Shown: positions 1 to 6,662, counted from the stretch's first letter. The stretch is 7,113 nucleotides of DNA from Paramuribaculum sp. (GCA_029058705.1 JAIDXA010000347.1:1-7113), one strand, 5' to 3'. Made by a program: numbers and translations. The notes: generated by a model from the sequence alone, not told the origin.

Positions 1-54
1 GGAGATACTAACATTGACAATGGCGAACACTTTTACGAATTCGACGAAATATAA
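1..54 (+). CDS. possible 3' end of an upstream gene (partial)
   Basis: Reading from base 1 in frame 1 gives 17 codons ending in TAA at 52-54, with an acidic C-terminal peptide (ending FYEFDEI). The start lies outside the window and nothing can be said about function. Frame 2 is also open from the left edge to a TAA at 146-148, so the frame choice is uncertain; frame 1 was preferred because its peptide looks more protein-like and because frame 2 runs through an AT-rich leader. No convincing terminator or promoter was found in the spacer 55-160. Confidence 0.3.
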   Translation, partial: GDTNIDNGEHFYEFDEI

Positions 55-160
55 CACCACTGTTGCCCCGCCCGATTTCGTGACCGGGACACTCCTCACC
101 CCTCCCAAATTATTTAGAGAGTGTATTCTATTTCTCAAAAAATAATAATCGAACGTACCG

Positions 161-1018
161 ATGAAACATTGCAACCTGTCATTTTTGCTGACCATTGCCG
201 CTTGTCTGATGTCGTTTCAGGCTATATACTCAGCCGACAACAATGTCCGGCTCTACAGCTATGAAGACGATTCCGGATCATACTACATCACAATCCGCGA
301 CGACACACTGACTATGTCGGGGCTCATCCCCGATGGTTCCGGCAGATATCAACCTTTGGAATTCGCGACTTGCCTGATAAAAAAATGTCCATCCGACTAT
401 AAACAATCGGGAAACTGTTATATACTGTCATCGTTACAGCAGTATATTATGACCGATGATATGGAATTAAATCAGACCTGGTCTGATTCAGTCCCGGACA
501 ATCATATCCGGGTTGTCTTCGAATTCAGCGAAAACTTATCCGGTCTTGAGCTTTCTCTATCCAACATCAACTCTTATTTGGATAATGAAGATGCTCCTTT
601 TGTTGAGTTATCCAAACAATTTGGCAGCAACGATACTGCAAATAATCACTGCGTTATGGATGTTGATCTATATAGCGGGGTTACTCATAGTCCCGACATT
701 ACTCCGTCTCTCACCTACCTCGAATTCTATTTTATAGGCTCACCTCTATTATGTCCGAGATTTTTCATCCCCTCAAAAGTCAACAAATCCTTCAGCCATA
801 TCTACTATAGAGGTGAGCGTGAACAATTCACTTTAGCTGAGGGATGCAACCTTATTACTGTTAAACTGCCAAATGCAAGCATTGCTAATTATGTAAAAAA
901 CTACATCGATAACCTCCTGATCTATTTTAAGAAAAAGGACCTCGTTATGCTTGGCAAAAAGTTTAAACGAGTCAGTGAATTCAAGAAACCGACCTCGACA
1001 AACACCGATAACATCTGA
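161..1018 (+). CDS. secreted protein of unknown function
   Basis: A 285-residue protein that I do not recognise. The N-terminus is a Sec-type signal peptide: Lys2 and a hydrophobic stretch over residues 6-22, with likely cleavage near Ser24/Ala25. There is no lipobox followed by a suitable cysteine, so it is probably soluble periplasmic or exported rather than a lipoprotein. The mature part has six cysteines (about 71, 76, 86, 164, 198, 229), an even number compatible with disulfides. It alternates short hydrophobic and acidic stretches (mostly beta-like) and ends in a basic segment (about 257-276, rich in Lys). The start is supported by an in-frame TAA at 146-148 just upstream, with the signal peptide beginning directly at Met1. 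By eye it is more AT-rich than the genes to its right. Its TGA stop lies inside the terminal repeat of the palindromic element that follows. Confidence 0.75.
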   Translation: MKHCNLSFLLTIAACLMSFQAIYSADNNVRLYSYEDDSGSYYITIRDDTLTMSGLIPDGSGRYQPLEFATCLIKKCPSDYKQSGNCYILSSLQQYIMTDDMELNQTWSDSVPDNHIRVVFEFSENLSGLELSLSNINSYLDNEDAPFVELSKQFGSNDTANNHCVMDVDLYSGVTHSPDITPSLTYLEFYFIGSPLLCPRFFIPSKVNKSFSHIYYRGEREQFTLAEGCNLITVKLPNASIANYVKNYIDNLLIYFKKKDLVMLGKKFKRVSEFKKPTSTNTDNI

Positions 1019-1216
1019 GAGAGTGTTTGAATTTAAACCGCGTTAACAGTAATACGAATGAACGGCAGAAACTTCAAAATAATCCTGAGGTCTTTTTTGG
1101 CGAATTCCGCCAAGTCTCATCAGTCGCATAGCCCGCTATGCTCCCTCTTCAACTCGCGGAATTCGTTCAAAAAATTTCCTCAGTCTTAATTTGATTTAAT
1201 TCCAAACACTCTCTCA
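1016..1216. repeat. 201-bp palindromic intergenic element (MITE-like)
   Basis: The ends are perfect 14-bp inverted repeats: TGAGAGAGTGTTTG at 1016-1029 and its complement at 1203-1216. Inside lies a second pair of arms (1085-1110 and 1156-1183) sharing CTGAGG, a six-T run and CGAATTCCGC, with small mismatches between them. At the centre is a perfect hairpin, GCATAG-CCCG-CTATGC (1126-1141). About 45 bases on the left (around 1039-1083) have no partner on the right. The inner structures are concentric at about 1133, so one strand could fold into a long hairpin. No open reading frame of note lies inside. It covers most of the gene-free stretch 1019-1320. The left end overlaps the TGA stop of the preceding gene. 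It could be a non-autonomous mobile element, a folded RNA or transcription-end structure, or, less likely, an invertible segment. Confidence 0.8.
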
Positions 1217-1265
1217 AATACAGCCGGATCAGAGTGAGTTCTTAGCCAAATGAGTTGAGCAGGTG

Positions 1266-1296
1266 TTTGAGGATTGCCTGTTTTTTTGTAAATTCG
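1266..1296 (+). promoter_or_regulatory. Bacteroides-type sigma promoter
   Basis: TTTG at 1266-1269 is followed after 19 bases by TAAATTCG at 1289-1296. That matches the -7 consensus TAnnTTTG at all but one position, with the usual 19-21 base spacing for Bacteroidota. Transcription would start near 1303, leaving a leader of about 18 bases before the ATG at 1321. It lies outside the palindromic element and after the upstream in-frame ATG at 1255, which supports 1321 as the true start. Confidence 0.6.
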
Positions 1297-1320
1297 CAAA
1301 AATTAGCAATCAACCGATCC

Positions 1321-1683
1321 ATGAGAACAACATTGCCCAGACTGATCACAGCCTTATCGACAGCGACGGTCATCCTATCGTGTAGCGGAGACGGGGTCAC
1401 GGAAATCGCGGATAAGATCGAAAACGGGAAGCCCCTCGACAGCAACGACTACGACCAGATGCTCGACTATCTGGAAACGGCGACCGAAGCCTCTGTTCCA
1501 CGGCTCAAGGAAGCCCTCACAACAGGAGATGTTGAACGGATCGAGTCGGAGATGTCGGAGGAATATCCCTATGCAGGACCGTTCGGCACGGCTCTTCTTC
1601 ATGACTATCCGGAGCTGTCGGCATCACAAATCGACCGCATGTCGTCGATCAGGCAAAAAGCCCGTGAGGCATGTCAACAATAA
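1321..1683 (+). CDS. small lipoprotein, paralogue of the next gene
   Basis: A 120-residue predicted lipoprotein. A basic N-terminus (Arg2, Arg7) and hydrophobic segment lead to the lipobox VILSC, with Cys21 as the lipidation site. An upstream in-frame ATG at 1255 would bury this signal behind 22 extra residues and lies before the likely promoter, so 1321 is chosen. The mature part is short, acidic and mostly helical. Residues 36-107 align without gaps to residues 59-130 of the next lipoprotein, about 16 of 72 identical by hand count, including G-x-P-L, an acidic patch, (Y/F)-P-Y near residue 82 and Q-(I/L)-D-R near residue 103. The function is unknown and I recognise no named family. It is probably first in a unit with the second lipoprotein and the kinase. 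Confidence 0.8.
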   Translation: MRTTLPRLITALSTATVILSCSGDGVTEIADKIENGKPLDSNDYDQMLDYLETATEASVPRLKEALTTGDVERIESEMSEEYPYAGPFGTALLHDYPELSASQIDRMSSIRQKAREACQQ

Positions 1684-1710
1684 TAAAACCACTATTAATA
1701 AAACTACTAT
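1681..1710 (+). repeat. 15-bp tandem duplication at a stop codon
   Basis: TAATAAAACCACTAT (1681-1695) is followed directly by TAATAAAACTACTAT (1696-1710), identical at 14 of 15 positions. The first TAA is the stop of the upstream lipoprotein gene. It looks like a recent small slippage duplication in the A-rich spacer between the two lipoprotein genes. Confidence 0.7.
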
Positions 1711-1737
1711 TCAAAATCAACCGATACAACAACCATC

Positions 1738-2256
1738 ATGCGTAGAATTCTTTTAGGAATCACGATACTGTCGACATCGGGCATCATAGCCGGCTGCAAC
1801 AGCAACTCAAAAGAAACGACAGCCGAAACCGACGTCCAGACGGAAGATTCAACCTCAATAATCCCTGACACGATTGACATCAATCAGCGCATTGCCTGGC
1901 GAGCTGCCCAGGGAATGCCACTCTATCCCGACGAGATAGACACGATTCTGGCTTATTACGAGGCAGCCGACAAGTGGACAGGCGAACATGTCGGGGCGGT
2001 GCACTCACCGGCAGATCTGGATTCGCTCGAAGCCCGTTATCTCCGTCAGTTTCCCTATCTTGAGATCTATTCTATGATTCTCGAGAACTATGCCGACATC
2101 ATAATGCCGGAACAGCTCGACCGGCTGCAGGCAACGGCCGAAAGCCTTGGCGCAAAGGTGGACAGGGCAGCGAAAGCCGCCGGCATCGATCCGTCGGAAA
2201 TCAATCCGCTCCACGGTGCGGAATCACGGCCGTCAGAGATCAACAATCCCGATTAA
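1738..2256 (+). CDS. small lipoprotein, diverged tandem paralogue
   Basis: A 172-residue predicted lipoprotein. Arg2-Arg3, a hydrophobic core and the lipobox IIAGC give Cys20 as the lipidated residue. A Ser/Thr/Glu-rich linker (about 21-45) should tether a helical domain (about 48-135) to the membrane. That domain aligns without gaps to the preceding lipoprotein (this protein 59-130 with that one 36-107), sharing G-x-P-L, D-x-x-L-x-Y-x-E-x-A, (Y/F)-P-Y and Q-(I/L)-D-R. The C-terminal tail (about 136-172) is rich in Ala, Glu, Ser and Pro and is absent from the paralogue. The leaders of both genes share AATCAACCGAT (1308-1318 and 1715-1725), supporting duplication of the whole unit. I see no promoter of its own, so it is probably read from the upstream one. 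The function is unknown. Confidence 0.85.
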   Translation: MRRILLGITILSTSGIIAGCNSNSKETTAETDVQTEDSTSIIPDTIDINQRIAWRAAQGMPLYPDEIDTILAYYEAADKWTGEHVGAVHSPADLDSLEARYLRQFPYLEIYSMILENYADIIMPEQLDRLQATAESLGAKVDRAAKAAGIDPSEINPLHGAESRPSEINNPD

Positions 2257-2257
2257 G

Positions 2258-2284
2258 CTGTTTAATTTTTTTTATTTTAAACAG
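2258..2284 (+). other. AT-rich hairpin between lipoprotein and kinase genes
   Basis: CTGTTTAA (2258-2265) and TTAAACAG (2277-2284) are perfect inverted repeats around an 11-base, T-rich loop. The stem is weak and only TTT follows it, so at most it is a leaky terminator or attenuator between the second lipoprotein and the kinase. The right arm continues into TTTAAACAGTTTC (2276-2288), which recurs exactly at 5691-5703 before the YjbQ gene. Confidence 0.35.
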
Positions 2285-2330
2285 TTTCCAAGGGTTAGAT
2301 TGAACCATTCCAAGCAAAGCCCAACGTCAT

Positions 2331-4145
2331 ATGACAAGCACCAAATCACTTTCGCCGGGCACGCATCTTGATTCCGGACAGAACAACTATACGATACTGC
2401 ACACTCTCGGATCGGGAGGTTTCGGAATCACATATGCGGCATCTGTGGCGGCACGCATCGGCAATATCCGAACAAGTGTCACCGTAGCCATCAAAGAGCA
2501 TTTTCCGGCAACGGACTGCGAGCGTGTGCCAGGATCAGACTCACTCACCTGCAGCGAAACGTCGCGCCAAAGAGTGGGGATGTCGCTCAAAGATTTCATA
2601 GAGGAGGCCCAGTGTCTGCAACGGATTGCGGGTCTTCATCACAACATAGTGACAGTCAACGAGGTTTTCCAAGCGAACAATACGGCTTATTACGTGATGG
2701 AATATCTCAACGGCAGGAGTCTGAAAGAATATGTAGAGGAGAAAGGCGCGCTTTCGCAATCGGAGACCTTAGAAATCATGAGGCCTGTGATCAGTGCAGT
2801 TGCCACACTCCATCAGAACAGATTCACGCATCTTGACATCAAGCCGGCCAACATCATGCTTGCAGAGACGGATGACGGCTCACTGCGACCGACACTTATC
2901 GACTTCGGTCTGGCCAAGCATTACAACGTTGACGGGTCGGCCACCGCGACAGTGTCGCTTGCCGGATTTTCGGACGGTTACGCTCCTGTAGAACAATATT
3001 CGGGGATAACAAAATTTTCGCCGACGGTCGATGTCTATTCACTCGGCGCGACGATTCTTTTCTGCCTGACCGGCAAAACACCGCAGAGGGCGGTTGAAAT
3101 GACACCCGAAAACATGCGGGCGTCACTGCCGGCAGGAATATCGCCGGCACTTGTCAAGATACTGGAGATAGCGACGGCTTTTCAGGCGTCAGACCGTTTT
3201 CCCAACGCCCTACAACTTCTAATAGAGGTGAACAACGACGTGTCGGCCAACGATGCCGGCACGACTTCGGGATATACGAAACAAGCGGGAGCAGACCTTT
3301 CTGACCATAGCGGGCGCAGCCGGACATTATCGGATGACCGCACGATCATCAGCTCTCCGGCGGTTTCGCCTCCACACCCCTACCGCCCTCCCCGTCCGAT
3401 GGAACAGACGGCGACGCCGGCAGCGCCGCCAGATCCATATGCCAGGAAAAACACTCCCGTATGGCTCTGGGCACTGATTGCGGTTCTGTCGGTCGCATTG
3501 TGTGTGGCGGGATATCTTGTCTATGACGCCAACCGGAGCGTGAGCCGCAGAATCCAGATTCCCAAGATTGAAGACAGCGATTACCGCGAAACGGGATTTT
3601 CAGGGACTCAGAAGGTTCATAAAGAGACATCTGCGGAGGAAACGGAGGCCATAGCGATTCTTGACGACGGGACAGAGACACCAGACCTCGGATTTCATTT
3701 CCTTTCGGGTCCGGTCAGATCGTGTACGAACGCTGCCGGCGTCAGGCTTCCGTTTGACACGTATGGAAACTGGACCGGATCGTACAACGATTATCTTGGT
3801 CCGCGTAAATTCTACCGGGACGACTATGGCCGAATTATCCGTGAGACCTATGACTCGGACAAATACGGCATGGGGGAGATGGTCTATACCTGGGAGGGCA
3901 ATCATGTTTCCACGATGGTTGACGAAAACCGTGACCATTCGGTCTATTTCACATATGACGGCAACGGTGATCTCGTCAGCCAACTGATCTACAACGGAGG
4001 AAAGGAGACTCTTTTTGAGTATTCGAACCACCGTCGCGACAAGCATGGCAACTGGATATCGCGAACTTATGTCCGCACATCGGTTGAAAACGGAGAGGCC
4101 AAAACTTCGAAAGGGACACAGAAACGCACCATAACATACTATTAA
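2331..4145 (+). CDS. transmembrane Ser/Thr protein kinase with YD-repeat-like ectodomain
   Basis: A 604-residue membrane kinase of the Hanks (PknB-like) type. The kinase domain spans about residues 20-300: glycine loop GSGGFG (27-32), ATP-binding Lys55 in VAIKE, helix-C Glu near 92, catalytic loop HLDIKPAN (167-174) with Asp169 and Asn174, DFG (191-193), GYAPVEQYS (216-224) in the activation segment, and DVYSLG (234-239). All core catalytic residues are present, but HRD reads HLD, so it is a non-RD kinase. A Pro/Ser-rich linker (about 340-375) leads to one membrane helix (about 376-398). The remaining ~205 residues should be periplasmic. From about 475 onward they hold four or five units of the form D-x-x-G-N/R/D-W/I/L, like YD/RHS repeats (around 476, 497, 543, 570; a weaker one near 521). 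Such ectodomains usually sense a ligand or wall state; the ligand here is unknown. The next gene starts 13 bases after the stop. Confidence 0.93.
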   Translation: MTSTKSLSPGTHLDSGQNNYTILHTLGSGGFGITYAASVAARIGNIRTSVTVAIKEHFPATDCERVPGSDSLTCSETSRQRVGMSLKDFIEEAQCLQRIAGLHHNIVTVNEVFQANNTAYYVMEYLNGRSLKEYVEEKGALSQSETLEIMRPVISAVATLHQNRFTHLDIKPANIMLAETDDGSLRPTLIDFGLAKHYNVDGSATATVSLAGFSDGYAPVEQYSGITKFSPTVDVYSLGATILFCLTGKTPQRAVEMTPENMRASLPAGISPALVKILEIATAFQASDRFPNALQLLIEVNNDVSANDAGTTSGYTKQAGADLSDHSGRSRTLSDDRTIISSPAVSPPHPYRPPRPMEQTATPAAPPDPYARKNTPVWLWALIAVLSVALCVAGYLVYDANRSVSRRIQIPKIEDSDYRETGFSGTQKVHKETSAEETEAIAILDDGTETPDLGFHFLSGPVRSCTNAAGVRLPFDTYGNWTGSYNDYLGPRKFYRDDYGRIIRETYDSDKYGMGEMVYTWEGNHVSTMVDENRDHSVYFTYDGNGDLVSQLIYNGGKETLFEYSNHRRDKHGNWISRTYVRTSVENGEAKTSKGTQKRTITYY

Positions 4146-4158
4146 CCAAAGCAATCCT

Positions 4159-5637
4159 ATGAAACGCCTCGCTTTATCCATAGCGGCCACTCTTTTTTGC
4201 GGAATCAGCGGTTTCGCCATGCCCGCAGGCAATGCGGCTGCCGAATCCACGCGTATAGCGAAGCCCGATTACACCAAGACCCTCAGACCGCCCATGCAGG
4301 AGAGACTGTTTCATTCGGATGCAGTAGAGAAACAGATCAAGCGGGTCAAATCGCTGCTGACCAACGAAAAGCTGGCATGGATGTTTGAGAACTGCTTTCC
4401 GAACACAATCGACACTACAGTACATTTCCGGAGAGGGGACGACGGAAAAAATGACACGTTTGTCTATACGGGCGACATCCATGCGATGTGGCTACGCGAT
4501 TCAGGGGCGCAGGTGTGGCCTTATGTCGCGCTTGCCAACGAAGACGCCAATCTTAAAGCCATGATCGAGGGTGTTATCCGGCGACAATTCAAATGCATCA
4601 ATCTCGATCCGTATGCGAACGCGTTCAACGACGGCCCTACCGGAGGGTCATGGCAATCAGACCTTACCGACATGATTCCGGATGTTCATGAACGGAAATG
4701 GGAAATCGATTCGCTATGCTATCCGATCCGACTTGCCTATGAATACTGGAAAACGACGGGCGACGCAAGCATCTTCGACAACGAATGGCTTAAGGCAATT
4801 GAAAACATTTATGAGACATTCGTTGCGCAGCAACGGAAAAACGGCATCGGGCCATACACATTCCAACGACAGACTGAGCGCGCGCTCGACACGCTCAGCA
4901 ATGATGGAAAAGGAGCGCCAGTCAGACCGGTGGGTCTCATCGTTTCGAGTTTCAGGCCGTCGGACGACGCAACGACATTTCAGTTTCTCGTCCCATCGAA
5001 TTTCTTTGCGGTCAGCTCTCTGCGAAAGTCCGCCGAAATCCTTACGGAAGTCAACAATGACAATGATCTTGCAAAACGATGTTCGGAGCTTGCCGACGAA
5101 GTGGAGAGTGCCCTGAAACGCCATGCGACTTATGACCATCCGGAATACGGAAAAATCTATGCGTTTGAAGTGGACGGATTCGGCAACCATATGCTGATGG
5201 ACGATGCCAATGTTCCGAGTCTGCTCGCAATGCCGTATCTCGGCGATGTTGCACCTGACGATGAAGTTTATCAGAACACGCGCCGGTTTGTGTGGAGCGA
5301 GAACAACCCTTATTTTTTCCGAGGGAAGTCGGGAGAGGGTATCGGCGGCCCGCACGTGGGCTACGGGATGGCATGGCCCATGAGCGTGATGATGAAGGCA
5401 TTCACATCTGATGACGACAACGAGATCCGCGACTGCATAGCGATGCTATTGCGAACGGACGCCGACACGGGATTCATACATGAATCGTTTGATGTCGAGA
5501 ATCCGATGCATTTCACCCGCGAATGGTTTGCCTGGCAAAACACGCTATTCGGCGAACTGATCCTCAAACTGATCAATGAAGACAAAGTGGAACTGCTCAA
5601 TTCGATTCCATCGGACGGCATGATTTATAACCATTAG
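4159..5637 (+). CDS. GH125 exo-alpha-1,6-mannosidase, exported
   Basis: A 492-residue glycoside hydrolase of family 125 (older name DUF1237), metal-independent enzymes that release non-reducing-end alpha-1,6-linked mannose with inversion. A Sec signal peptide occupies about residues 1-28 (Lys2, Arg3, hydrophobic core, Ala-rich end), so it acts in the periplasm or outside. Family-like motifs are TGDIHAMWLRDS (104-115), GGSWQSDLTDM (162-172), EIDSLCYP (182-189), SSFRPSDDAT (263-272), GGPHVGYGMAWP (396-407) and HESFD (441-445). I recall the clostridial enzyme using Asp220 as acid and Glu393 as base, 173 residues apart; Asp269 and Glu442 here show the same spacing and are the likely catalytic pair. 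The protein is full length and uninterrupted. It probably shares a transcript with the kinase 13 bases upstream. No GH92, SusC or SusD gene is in view, so this is not a visible polysaccharide-utilisation locus. Confidence 0.95.
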   Translation: MKRLALSIAATLFCGISGFAMPAGNAAAESTRIAKPDYTKTLRPPMQERLFHSDAVEKQIKRVKSLLTNEKLAWMFENCFPNTIDTTVHFRRGDDGKNDTFVYTGDIHAMWLRDSGAQVWPYVALANEDANLKAMIEGVIRRQFKCINLDPYANAFNDGPTGGSWQSDLTDMIPDVHERKWEIDSLCYPIRLAYEYWKTTGDASIFDNEWLKAIENIYETFVAQQRKNGIGPYTFQRQTERALDTLSNDGKGAPVRPVGLIVSSFRPSDDATTFQFLVPSNFFAVSSLRKSAEILTEVNNDNDLAKRCSELADEVESALKRHATYDHPEYGKIYAFEVDGFGNHMLMDDANVPSLLAMPYLGDVAPDDEVYQNTRRFVWSENNPYFFRGKSGEGIGGPHVGYGMAWPMSVMMKAFTSDDDNEIRDCIAMLLRTDADTGFIHESFDVENPMHFTREWFAWQNTLFGELILKLINEDKVELLNSIPSDGMIYNH

Positions 5638-5710
5638 AGTGTGTTTGGCTTTCAACTCGCGGGATTCGCTCAATTAACCCCACAACTAAATTTAAACAGT
5701 TTCTTAGAGT
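5634..5710. repeat. short relative of the palindromic element, between direct repeats
   Basis: The gap after the mannosidase begins TAGAGTGTGTTTGG (5635-5648), close to the terminal repeat at 1016. Bases 5651-5673 match 1148-1170 of the full element at 21 of 23 positions (the AACTCGCGG-ATTCG block). It therefore looks like an internally deleted copy joining an outer end to the right inner arm. TTAGAGT occurs at both borders (5634-5640 and 5704-5710), which might be a 7-bp target duplication. The TAG stop of the mannosidase lies in the left border and the YjbQ ATG directly follows the right one. Confidence 0.6.
5665..5694 (+). promoter_or_regulatory. weak candidate promoter for the YjbQ gene
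   Basis: TAAATTTA at 5687-5694 matches the TAnnTTTG box at seven of eight positions. TTCG at 5665-5668 would be a degraded -33 box, with 18 bases between them. The boxes lie in the repeat remnant and would give a very short leader before the ATG at 5711. The match is marginal. Confidence 0.22.
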
Positions 5711-6124
5711 ATGTGGATACAAAAAGAAATACATCTTAAGCCGCGTCAGCGAGGCTTCCATCAGATCACGGAGGAGATTACGGCGAGCCTTCCGGCGCTT
5801 CCGAAAACGGGTATTCTAAACCTGTTCATCATGCATACGTCGGCTGCATTGTCGATCAACGAGAATGCCGATCCGGATGTATGCAGAGATCTGGAGTCGA
5901 TCATGAACCATATTGTCAAGGAAAACGCCCCCTATTACCTCCACACCTATGAAGGGTCTGACGACATGCCCGCCCACGCAAAATCGACACTGATCGGCCC
6001 GTCGCTTACGATTCCGATCAGCAACGGGCGGCTGAAGCTCGGGAGATGGCAGGGCATTGTTTTGTGCGAGTTCCGCAACCACGGGGGTAGCCGACGGATT
6101 ACCGCCACAATAGCAGGAGAATAA
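5711..6124 (+). CDS. yjbQ: YjbQ family (UPF0047) protein
   Basis: A 137-residue cytoplasmic protein of the YjbQ/UPF0047 family (Pfam YjbQ), at the normal family length. Signature blocks are present in order: HTSAALSINENADPD (42-56), His78, EGSDDMPAHAKS (81-92), and GRLKLGRWQGIVLCEFR (106-122), followed by GG-SRR near the end. Databases often name the family secondary thiamine-phosphate synthase, because the E. coli member shows weak activity of that kind; its physiological role is poorly settled and no thiamine genes are nearby. There is no signal peptide or membrane helix. It starts right after the repeat remnant and the next lipoprotein gene follows after 34 bases, so those two may be co-transcribed. 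Confidence 0.93.
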   Translation: MWIQKEIHLKPRQRGFHQITEEITASLPALPKTGILNLFIMHTSAALSINENADPDVCRDLESIMNHIVKENAPYYLHTYEGSDDMPAHAKSTLIGPSLTIPISNGRLKLGRWQGIVLCEFRNHGGSRRITATIAGE

Positions 6125-6158
6125 CGACAAAACCTCATCCTAATAACAAATCAAGCAC

Positions 6159-6662
6159 ATGAAAAAATGCATTACATTGATTGCAGGAGCACTGATGATC
6201 AGTGCCTGCAACAACAGCAAAACCGAATCCGGGAACAACTTGCCTGACAGCCTTCCTACCGATTCCACAACAGTAGAAATGAAGACGGCAGAAGCCGATA
6301 CAGCAACGGCAGACACCATTGCCGCTGTCGAACCGCTCAGCGATCGGATAGCCAGATCCACTCCAATTAAATTCACAGGATCAAAACGTGGGACAGAATA
6401 CCTGGACGGCCAGAAAGTCACATACACATGTCGTGCAACGCTCACATTAAAAGAGAACGGCAAATGCACACTCTACGAAATGGTTCAGGACGATATGACT
6501 ACAAGCGGAACATACTCGATTTCCGATTCGACCATCGTAATGACGTTTCCAAACAGGTGGGACGGAAAAACCGTTACCGGAACGATCTCATCCGATCTGT
6601 CAAAAATCACGCTTAAAAAGCCTGTTGCAGAAGGAGTGAAGACTCTAAAAACATCAAGATAA
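6159..6662 (+). CDS. small lipoprotein with a predicted beta-rich domain
   Basis: A 167-residue predicted lipoprotein. Lys2-Lys3, a hydrophobic core and the lipobox MISAC place the lipidated cysteine at residue 17. A low-complexity linker rich in Thr, Asp, Ala and Glu (about 20-62) is followed by a compact domain (about 68-157). It has alternating beta-strand patterns, such as the ATLTLKENGKCTLYEM stretch and a later SGTYSISDSTIVMTF stretch, resembling lipocalin-like or NlpE-like small beta barrels; this is a pattern impression, not a firm family call. Two cysteines remain in the mature domain (91 and 103). It is not obviously related to the two lipoproteins further left. The 34-base gap after YjbQ has no terminator. 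It is the last plus-strand gene before the terminator at 6692. Confidence 0.85.
   Translation: MKKCITLIAGALMISACNNSKTESGNNLPDSLPTDSTTVEMKTAEADTATADTIAAVEPLSDRIARSTPIKFTGSKRGTEYLDGQKVTYTCRATLTLKENGKCTLYEMVQDDMTTSGTYSISDSTIVMTFPNRWDGKTVTGTISSDLSKITLKKPVAEGVKTLKTSR

Noticed and set aside
116..124. AGAGAGTGT before the first secreted protein, like the end of the palindromic element
   Set aside because: Nine bases match, but no partner arm or inner block is nearby, so it is too short to call a third copy.
2..148. Open frame from the left edge in frame 2, to TAA at 146-148
   Set aside because: The peptide looks non-coding and the frame runs through an AT-rich leader; it remains only an alternative to the frame 1 tail.
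1255..1320. Longer start for the first small lipoprotein at 1255
   Set aside because: It lies upstream of the best promoter and adds 22 residues before a complete lipoprotein signal that begins exactly at 1321.
2296..2303. TAGATTGA as a -7 box for the kinase gene
   Set aside because: Only six of eight positions match and there is no TTTG at the proper distance upstream.
3600..4250. 216-codon open frame on the minus strand
   Set aside because: It lies opposite the conserved kinase ectodomain and the start of the GH125 gene, has no recognisable motif, and is explained as a shadow of their codon use.
4714..5355. 213-codon open frame on the minus strand
   Set aside because: It lies entirely opposite conserved GH125 coding sequence and has no recognisable motif.
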